Assembly (NCBI GenBank): GCA_027627225.1
Contig: CM051024.1
Location: forward strand, 46,165,547-46,229,546
Source of the DNA: Congeria kusceri
Lineage: Eukaryota > Mollusca > Bivalvia > Myida > Dreissenidae
DNA: 64,000 bases
Direction: 5' to 3'
Position numbers and translations under genes: made by a program. This document shows, one piece after another, positions 56,035 through 64,000 of the stretch; the first letter of the stretch is position 1; every line of letters begins with the position of its first letter. Under the pieces are notes generated by a model. The model searched no databases, was not told the DNA's origin, and saw only the letters and a list, made by a program, of their open reading frames with translations.

Positions 56035-56480
56035 TTATGCCCCCCCCCCTTCGAAGAAGGCGGCATATAGCAGTCGTACTGTCCGTCTGTGCGTCTGTCC
56101 GTCTATCCGAAGCATTCTTGTCTTTGCTATAACTTTATCATTTATTGATGGATTTTGAAATAACTTGGCACAAATGTCAACCATCATAAGGCGACTTGTC
56201 GCGTGTAACACCCGTCTCCCTACCTCAAAGGTCAAGGTCACACTTAGAGGTCAAAGGTCAAAGTGGAGTTTTGAGACAAAAATTCTTGTATTTCCTATAA
56301 CTTGGCCATTTATTGATGGATTTTGAAATAACTTGGCACAAATGGTAACCATCATAAGACGACGTGTCGCGTGTAACACCCATCTCCCTACCTCAAATCT
56401 AAAGGTCACACTTAGAGGTCAAAGGTCAAAGTGGAGTTTTCAGACAAAAGTGGAATGAGGGGGCATCTGTGCCCTATGGA
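56035..56480. repeat. Dispersed-repeat fragment with a ~175-bp tandem dimer, left arm
   Basis: It begins with a poly-C run (10 C) and 'ttcgaagaaggcggcatata', then two related copies of about 175 bp, each containing 'atttattgatggattttgaa' and 'cacttagaggtcaaaggtca'. The style is familiar from bivalve interspersed repeats (recollection, not a search). Confidence 0.7.
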
Positions 56481-56809
56481 CTAGTTCCTTATTCCTTATT
56501 TAAACCGAATAAGCAACTGTTGCTTTGTAACTAAATGACCTAATAGTACCCTATTAATACGAAAGATACATCTAATTGACAAGTAGAATTTTAAAGTAAC
56601 TCGAATACATGTACTTTATGTATTACGATAAATGTTCATGTTTCTTCTACGCGCTTGAATAGGATTTCTTGTTCAAACCGAACTGGCATATTCTACTTTG
56701 AATATTAACTTCACATCAACCAAACTTAAAACCTATAAAATTATGTTTCATGTAATTAAAAAATGACATAAAAATGCATTCTAGCACATTTCTACTTAAT
56801 TGTTTTTAT

Positions 56810-58790
56810 TTATACTCCAGTTCCTTTTTCGCGGCTTAATAAGGAAAAAGGGAACCAGTTCCTGTTTCCTTATTCAAGCCGAATAAGGAACTGACATTTT
56901 CTTACATAAAAATAAATTAAACTGAACCAAATATATAATGAAAACCATTGTATTTGAATGTTGGATATTAAAAATAGTTATTGCATTACATTTCTACTTA
57001 GTTTTTTTAATGATAACCCAGTTCCTTTTTCGAGGCTGAATAAGGAAAAAGGAACCAGTTCCTGTTTCCTTATTAAAGCCGAATAAGGAACTGGCATTTT
57101 CTTACTTAAAAAATACATTAAAATGAACCAAAGAGTACTACATATCAATGAAAATCATTGCATATGTAGGTTGGATATTACAAATATTTATTGCATTACA
57201 TTTTTAATTAGTTTTATTTAATGATAACCCAGTTCCTTTTTCGCGGCTGAATAAGGAAACAGGAACCAGTTCCTGTTTCCTTATTCAAGCCGAATAAGGA
57301 ACTGGCATTTTCTTACTTAAAAAATAAATTAAAATGAACCAAAGAGTACTACATATCAAAGAAAATCATTGTATATGTAGGATGGATATTAAAAATATTA
57401 ATTGCATTACATTTCTACTTAGTTTTATTTCATGGTAACCCAGTTCCTTTTTCGCGGCTGAATAAGGAAACAGGAACCAGTTCCTGTTTCCTTATTCAAG
57501 TTGAATAAGGAACTGGCATTTTCTTACATAAAAATAAATTAAAATGAACCAAAGTGTACATCATATCAATGAAAATCATTGTATATGTAGGTTGGATATT
57601 AAAAATATTTATTACATTACATTTTTAATTAGTTTTATTTAATGATAACCCAGTTCCTTTTTCGCGGCTGAATAAGGAAACAGGAACCAGTTCCTGTTTC
57701 CTTATTCAAGCCGAATAAGGAACTGGCATTTTCTTACATAAAAATAAATTAAAATGAACCAAAGTGTACCACATATAAATGAAAATCATTGTATATGTAG
57801 GTTGGATAAAAAAAATATTTAATACATTACATTTTTAATTAGTTTTATTTAATGATAACCCAGTTCCTTTTTCGCGGCTGAATAAGGAAACAGGAACCAG
57901 TTCCTGTTTCCTTATTCAAGCCGAATAAGGAACTGGCATTTTCTTACTTAAAAAATACATTAAAATGAACCAAAGAGTACTACATATCAATGAAAATCAT
58001 TGTATATGTAGGTTGGATATTAAAAATATTAATTGCATTACATTTCTACTTAGTTTTATTTCATGGTAACCCAGTTCCTTTTTCGCGGCTGAATAAGGAA
58101 ACGGGAACCAGTTCCTGTTTCCTTATTCAAGCCGAATAAGGAACTGGCATTTTCTTAAATAAAAATACATTAAGATGAACCAAAGTGTTCCACATATAAA
58201 TGAAAATCATTGTATATGTAGGTTGGATACTAAACATATTTATTACATTACATTTTTAATTTGTTTTATTTAATGATAACCCAGTTCCTTTTTCGCGGCT
58301 GAATAAGGAAACAGGAACCAGTTCCTGTTTCCTTATTCAAGCCGAATAAGGAACTGGCATTTTCTTACTTAAAAAATAAATTAAAATGAACCAAAGAGTA
58401 CTACATATAAATGAAAATCATTGTACATGTAGGTTGGATATTAAAAATATTAATTGCATTACATTTCTACTTAGTTTTATTTCATGGTAACCCAGTTCCT
58501 TTTTCGCGGCTGAATAAGGAAACGGGAACCAGTTCCTGTTTCCTTATTCAAGTTGAATAAGGAACTGGCATTTTCTTACATAAAAATAAATTAAAATGAA
58601 CCAAAGTGTACATCATATAAATGAAAATCATTGTATATGTAGGTTGGATACTAAAAATATGTATTACATTACATTTTTAATTAGTTTTATTTAATGATAA
58701 CCCAGTTCCTTTTTCTCGGCTGAATAAGGAAACAGGACCAGTTCCTGTTTCCTTATTCAAGCCGACTAAGGAACTGGCATTTTCTTACAT
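56810..58790. repeat. Left-arm array of ten ~211-bp units, each with an internal palindrome
   Basis: Unit starts ('cagttcctttttcg') fall near 56818, 57019, 57231, 57441, 57652, 57862, 58073, 58284, 58495 and 58706. Each contains an imperfect palindrome of about 75 bp centred on 'ggaaccagttcc' and an AT-rich spacer. Confidence 0.88.
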
Positions 58791-59013
58791 AAAAAATATA
58801 TTAAAAGGTCGCCGGATGTACCGTTGGCCTGCACGAGCGAGAAAACGCGTTTTCGGACTTAGAAAATCTATGAAGAAAACACGCAATTACAGCGCGTATG
58901 CGCATAGGTTTTTGATTTGAAAAAATAATAATAAAATGTTGGGGCATCTCGATGAAACTTTCCAGTCTACTAGAGGCACATCGGCCGCTGCTTCCGGTGC
59001 AGTATCGCCGTTA

Positions 59014-59428
59014 AAATATATAGTAGAAATGTGACAGAACACAGCCATATTGCATAGATAAGCTTAATAACACACACAACCTCTAAAAATTTAATATCCG
59101 AAAGTGTTGGTCCGAAATAAAGGCTACCGAATAAGGAACTGTGGCCAGTTCCTGATTCGGAGGCCTTAATTTCGGACGATTAAATTCGGATCATGGACTT
59201 CTAGCATAGCGCAGCTTTATATTCGTTATTATTGGCTATGTTCAATGTTAGTTTTTTTATGTTTTGATCTCTGATATAGTCTTAAATTGTTATCTGACCA
59301 TAACTTTTGCTCAAGATTATCCGATAGCTGAATACTAGACATGTCTTAGATATCTCATTCTGTTCTTATACGTAAACAGTTACGAAGGGATATGATTTAG
59401 GATGCACTGCGATTTCAACCTGTCACCA
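59014..59428. other. Unpaired centre of the foldback element
   Basis: The sequence on the two sides does not match. It holds its own hairpin at 59110-59177 ('gtccgaaataaaggc' against 'ggccttaatttcggac', enclosing a short copy of the 'ggaact...agttcc' motif). No ORF is seen. Confidence 0.75.
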
Positions 59429-59649
59429 TAACGGCGATACTGCACCGGAAGCAGCGGCCGATGTGCCTCTAGTAGACTGGAAAGTTTCATCGAGATGCCC
59501 CAACATTTTAATATTTTTTCAAATCAAAAACCTATGCGCATACGCGCTGTAATTGCGTGTTTTCTTCATAGATTTTCTAAGTCCGAAAACGCGTTTTCTC
59601 GCTCGTGCAGGCCAACGGTACATCCGGCGACCTTTTAATATATTTTTTA

Positions 59650-61425
59650 TGTAAGAAAATGCCAGTTCCTTAGTCGGCTTGAATAAGGAAACAGGAACTG
59701 GTCCTGTTTCCTTATTCAGCCGAGAAAAAGGAACTGGGTTATCATTAAATAAAACTAATTAAAAATGTAATGTAATACATATTTTTAGTATCCAACCTAC
59801 ATATACAATGATTTTCATTTATATGATGTACACTTTGGTTCATTTTAATTTATTTTTATGTAAGAAAATGCCAGTTCCTTATTCAACTTGAATAAGGAAA
59901 CAGGAACTGGTTCCCGTTTCCTTATTCAGCCGCGAAAAAGGAACTGGGTTACCATGAAATAAAACTAAGTAGAAATGTAATGCAATTAATATTTTTAATA
60001 TCCAACCTACATGTACAATGATTTTCATTTATATGTAGTACTCTTTGGTTCATTTTAATTTATTTTTTAAGTAAGAAAATGCCAGTTCCTTATTCGGCTT
60101 GAATAAGGAAACAGGAACTGGTTCCTGTTTCCTTATTCAGCCGCGAAAAAGGAACTGGGTTATCATTAAATAAAACAAATTAAAAATGTAATGTAATAAA
60201 TATGTTTAGTATCCAACCTACATATACAATGATTTTCATTTATATGTGGAACACTTTGGTTCATCTTAATGTATTTTTATTTAAGAAAATGCCAGTTCCT
60301 TATTCGGCTTGAATAAGGAAACAGGAACTGGTTCCCGTTTCCTTATTCAGCCGCGAAAAAGGAACTGGGTTACCATGAAATAAAACTAAGTAGAAATGTA
60401 ATGCAATTAATATTTTTAATATCCAACCTACATATACAATGATTTTCATTGATATGTAGTACTCTTTGGTTCATTTTAATGTATTTTTTAAGTAAGAAAA
60501 TGCCAGTTCCTTATTCGGCTTGAATAAGGAAACAGGAACTGGTTCCTGTTTCCTTATTCAGCCGCGAAAAAGGAACTGGGTTATCATTAAATAAAACTAA
60601 TTAAAAATGTAATGTAATAAATATTTTTAATATCCAACCTACATATACAATGATTTTCATTGATATGATGTACACTTTGGTTCATTTTAATTTATTTTTA
60701 TGTAAGAAAATGCCAGTTCCTTATTCGGCTTGAATAAGGAAACAGGAACTGGTTCCTGTTGCCTTATTCAGCCGCGAAAAAGGAACTGGGTTATCATTAA
60801 ATAAAACTAATTAAAAATGTAATGTATTAAATATTTTTAGTATCCAACCTACATATACAATGATTTTCATTTATATGTGGTACACTTTGGTTCATTTTAT
60901 TTTATTTTTATGTAAGAAAATGCCAGTTCCTTATTCGGCTTGAATAAGGAAACAGGAACTGGTTCCTGTTTCCTTATTCAGCCGCGAAAAAGGAACTGGG
61001 TTATCATTAAATAAAACTAATTAAAAATGTAATGCAATAAATATTTGTAATATCCAACCTACATATGCAATGATTTTCATTGATATGTAGTACTCTTTGG
61101 TTCATTTTAATGTATTTTTTAAGTAAGAAAATGCCAGTTCCTTATTCGGCTTTAATAAGGAAACAGGAACTGGTTCCTTTTTCCTTATTCAGCCTCGAAA
61201 AAGGAACTGGGTTATCATTAAAAAAAACTAAGTAGAAATGTAATGCAATAACTATTTTTAATATCCAACATTCAAATACAATGGTTTTCATTATATATTT
61301 GGTTCAGTTTAATTTATTTTTATGTAAGAAAATGTCAGTTCCTTATTCGGCTTGAATAAGGAAACAGGAACTGGTTCCCTTTTTCCTTATTAAGCCGCGA
61401 AAAAGGAACTGGAGTATAAATAAAA
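59650..61425. repeat. Right-arm array of nine ~211-bp units, inverted
   Basis: The units mirror those of the left arm in order from both ends, with one unit missing in the outer half. Substitutions shared by mirrored units show that the arms were copied as wholes. Confidence 0.87.
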
Positions 61426-61754
61426 ACAATTAAGTAGAAATGTGCTAGAATGCATTTTTATGTCATTTTTTAATTACATGAAACATAATTTTATAGGTTT
61501 TAAGTTTGGTTGATGTGAAGTTAATATTCAAAGTAGAATATGCCAGTTCGGTTTGAACAAGAAATCCTATTCAAGCGCGTAGAAGAAACATGAACATTTA
61601 TCGTAATACATAAAGTAAATGTATTCGAGTTACTTTAAAATTCTACTTGTCAATTAGATGTATCTTTCGTATTAATAGGGTACTATTAGGTCATTTAGTT
61701 ACAAAGCAACAGTTGCTTATTCGGTTTAAATAAGGAACAAGGAACTAGTCCATA

Positions 61755-62205
61755 GGGCACAGATGCCCCCTCATTCCACTTTTGTCTGAAAACTCCACTT
61801 TGACCTTTGACCTCTAAGTGTGACCTTTAGATTTGAGGTAGGGAGATGGGTGTTACACGCGACACGTCGTCTTATGATGGTTACCATTTGTGCCAAGTTA
61901 TTTCAAAATCCATCAATAAATGGCCAAGTTATAGGAAATACAAGAATTTTTGTCTCAAAACTCCACTTTGACCTTTGACCTCTAAGTGTGACCTTGACCT
62001 TTGAGGTAGGGAGACGGGTGTTACACGCGACAAGTCGCCTTATGATGGTTGACATTTGTGCCAAGTTATTTCAAAATCCATCAATAAATGACAAAGTTAT
62101 AGCAAAGACAAGAATGCTTCGGATAGACGGACAGACGCACAGACGGACAGTACGACTGCTATATGCCGCCTTCTTCGAAGGGGGGGGGGGGGGGGCATAA
62201 AAAGC
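61755..62205. repeat. Dispersed-repeat fragment, right arm (inverted copy of 56035-56480)
   Basis: Same tandem dimer in opposite orientation. The homopolymer is 16 G here against 10 C in the left arm, the most obvious difference between the arms. Confidence 0.75.
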
Positions 62206-62311
62206 TTATATCAAATATGTTTAGCTTGAATAAGGAATAAGGAACCAGTTCCTGTTTCCTTATTCGAATCAGGAAACAGGAACTAGGAACAAGGAACCAA
62301 CTTACTCTCCA

Positions 62312-62322
62312 TTATTTCCAAA
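62312..62322. other. Right target-site duplication of the foldback element
   Basis: The 11 bases repeat 55914-55924 exactly; unit 3 resumes immediately after them. Confidence 0.88.
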
Positions 62323-62756
62323 AACGTTTTTATATACAACGTACGTTTCTTGCTGGAATCTATGTCCAAAATTGGAAATTGTCAATTTACCAATTTGTGG
62401 ATAGGACACAATAATGTAGTTTAACATTTCATAACATTTACAAACCGATATTGAAAGCATGTACGAATGCCATAATAACTATCGCAATGCGAAGCGTGAG
62501 ATATACTAGCACAGCATGCAAATTTATGGATAGTTTCTTGAATATGTACAGCTTTGTGCATGTAAATGTGTAGGATTGTTACGAAGGCATACATTATGAA
62601 TTGATTAGGTAAGTTTGTTTGCCTTATAAATCTTTACCTGCTGAAGTGCATTTATGGTTGTCACAAGAATTTATCAGCGTAGCACATTTGTTTATACATG
62701 ATTGTTATAGTTATATCTAGGATTTAGCTTATAGAGAAGCATTGATATTAATATAC
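62323..62756. other. Remainder of unit 3 after the insertion (noncoding)
   Basis: Aligns with 18284-18718 with many substitutions and small indels, for example 'gaaagcatgtacg' for 'gaaagcacatgtacg'. No gene seen. Confidence 0.8.
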
Positions 62757-63017
62757 GAGGCGTTTCTTGGGAAAACCGGGCTTAATGCATGTGCGTAAAG
62801 TGTCGTCCCGGATTAGCCTGTGCAGTCCGCACAGGCTAATCCAGGACGGCACTTTCCGCCTACAGTGGATTTATGTTTAGAAGAGACTTCCTAAAAACAG
62901 AAAATACTATAAAAGCAGAAAGTGCCGTCCTAGATTTGCCTGTGTGGACTGCACCGGCTAATCCGAGACGACACTTTACGCACATATATTAAGCCCGGTT
63001 TTCCCACGACACGCTTC
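62757..63017. mobile_element. Complete TIR element at the right edge of the array
   Basis: It is about 261 bp with left end 'gaggcgtttcttgggaaaac' and right end 'ttcccacgacacgcttc', and matched subterminal hairpins. Its left flank is the array unit and its right flank is unique sequence, so it is the non-recombined partner of the junction elements. Confidence 0.88.
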
Positions 63018-63895
63018 ATACATTTTTGGCATATCATATGAAGTTATGGGTAATTGCCTTTGCTATCCATGCATGTAATATCCGTTAAACATTTAAATGA
63101 AGTTATTTATATTAAGCGATAATAAATTCATGCCCATTTACCCTAGAAGTTAAATATATTTACAAAAAAGGATTTTTAGCATCGGCTATGAGTCTGTGGC
63201 TTAAGAAGTGTTGCGGATGCGATGTAAAGTGTCGGTTTTAGTGTGAGGAGCTTTCATTTAACAATAGTCGGTGGTATATATACAGGGACATGCCTTGGCA
63301 AACTTGTATACCTTTATATATTTAGTAATTATTGTAAATATCAAAAGCACATTTATCGAATAAGCTGCTATTATCGCAGGCATTTCACTCATCCATACGG
63401 ACACAATGTTATAACTTTTATGCGTAAGATCATTTTGATCTCGTTTTTTCAAAATGTTTTCCACAAGTTTTAGTACATTTCAATACCATGTGAGCTTTAA
63501 AATTTATATACGCACGTGCGTACAGAAATATACCTAACAAACAAGTTGCGCTCCTGACCTAGTGTATGTGAGCTTATGAAGAGTAGGTGAGCGGATAGCC
63601 TATGGGTATCCAGATAAGAAATGATGTATGAGGCGATAAGACTTCATATGTGAGGTGACAAACCCATGCGGACAGACGGGTAATTATAGAGACGTATATA
63701 CAGTTATTTGTATTTACAAATGAAGCGATGAGTATTTCATTTGTATGCATAATTATTCGCTATTTACATATCAGCTGATGAGTATTCACATTGAAAGAGA
63801 TGATTATTCAAATTTGATGCATATTCACTTTCTGTGGGGATTATCTGCTTATAAATGCGAACTTATTTTGACTTAATTATGCTTGTTTGGAATTT
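63018..63895. other. Non-repeated flank to the right of the array
   Basis: AT-rich; overlapping short ORFs on both strands at 63243-63473 have no recognisable character. The stretch 63600-63840 has loosely repeated 'gatgagtattca'-like words. No gene or promoter can be supported. Confidence 0.6.
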
Positions 63896-64000
63896 TCGCC
63901 GTTTTTAACAGTATTTCAGTCATATCACGGCGGTCAGTTAACCTACTCACACTTTTCCTGGGCAAGCTTAGTCGATCTAAGCGGTTTACCAGTACTAAGT
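63896..64000 (-). mobile_element. SINE-like element sharing its body with the intronic SINE, cut by the window end
   Basis: From 'gccgtttttaacagtatttc' to 'cctgggcaagctta' it matches the body at 7689-7762. Beyond that the sequence (gtcgatctaagcggtttacc) differs from the tRNA-like head of the intronic copy. The orientation is inferred from that copy. Confidence 0.65.

Larger units (their letters stand above)
55925..62311. mobile_element. 6.4-kb foldback (long inverted-repeat) element, no transposase
   Basis: The termini are 'tggagagtaagttggttcct' and its reverse complement. The arms at 55925-59013 and 59429-62311 are near-perfect inverted copies around an unpaired centre of about 415 bp. Both arms contain a fragment of a dispersed repeat and then a series of ~211-bp units, ten on the left and nine on the right, which explains the ~200-bp difference in arm length. 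The insertion made a 9-11 bp target duplication and is absent from the paralogous sites. Long inverted arms with such duplications are known for FB-type and Mutator-like elements; assignment to either is inference. There is no plausible ORF, so it must be mobilised in trans. Confidence 0.88.

Noticed and set aside
56035..56241. 68-70 residue ORF present in both foldback arms (also 61988-62200)
   Set aside because: Lies in a dispersed noncoding repeat and its end is a poly-C/poly-G run of different length in each arm.
56810..58790. Regularly spaced repeats as a CRISPR array
   Set aside because: Units are ~211 bp with similar spacers, inside a eukaryotic inverted-repeat element.
63243..63473. 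Overlapping ORFs on both strands right of the array
   Set aside because: Short, AT-rich, no recognisable motif or splice context.

Overview
The window is eukaryotic DNA, most likely from a bivalve mollusc. It is AT-rich, has long introns with GT-AG splice sites, carries CA/TA microsatellites, and has many copies of a short terminal-inverted-repeat (TIR) element that I associate from memory with Dreissena-type mussel genomes. The species is an inference. No bacterial gene organisation, rRNA or CRISPR array is present.

Layout: a unit of about 18.83 kb is repeated head to tail. Unit 1 is 1-18829 (it starts at the window edge, so the array probably continues leftwards), unit 2 is 18830-37663, and unit 3 runs from 37664 to about 62.9 kb. 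By eye, units 1 and 2 differ by about a dozen substitutions, a microsatellite length change and a few homopolymer changes. Unit 3 is equally close up to about 54518 and then becomes clearly more divergent (roughly 4 percent in the first 207 bp). At 55925-62311 it is interrupted by a 6.4-kb near-perfect inverted-repeat (foldback) element that the other units lack. Sequence from 63018 onwards is outside the array and holds only a SINE-like fragment at the window end.

Each unit contains the 3' part of one minus-strand gene. Its exons, in transcription order, are A (about 207 bp), B (1578 bp), C (75 bp) and D (1277 bp to the stop). All internal boundaries are phase 1. In unit 3 the four exons join into one open frame of about 1045 residues. 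In units 1 and 2 exon A has lost one base and would reach a stop codon. No upstream coding exon is visible in any unit, so the 5' part of the gene probably lies to the right of the window and connects only to unit 3. The protein is not recognised. It is acidic and disordered-looking, with several basic-aromatic clusters, two YIN tyrosine motifs, a Lys/Ala-rich stretch and two GVQV motifs near the C terminus that resemble dynein light chain LC8 ligands. A cytoskeletal or membrane-associated scaffold, or a cytoplasmic tail, is an inference.

The noncoding part of each unit holds four TIR elements (one at the unit junction, three in the A-B intron), an (AC)n(AT)n microsatellite, a 36-bp minisatellite, a tRNA-derived SINE, short tandem duplications and a degenerate tRNA-like sequence. 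The junction elements have the left half of the element at the array's right edge and a different right half. This is what unequal recombination between two dispersed copies would leave.
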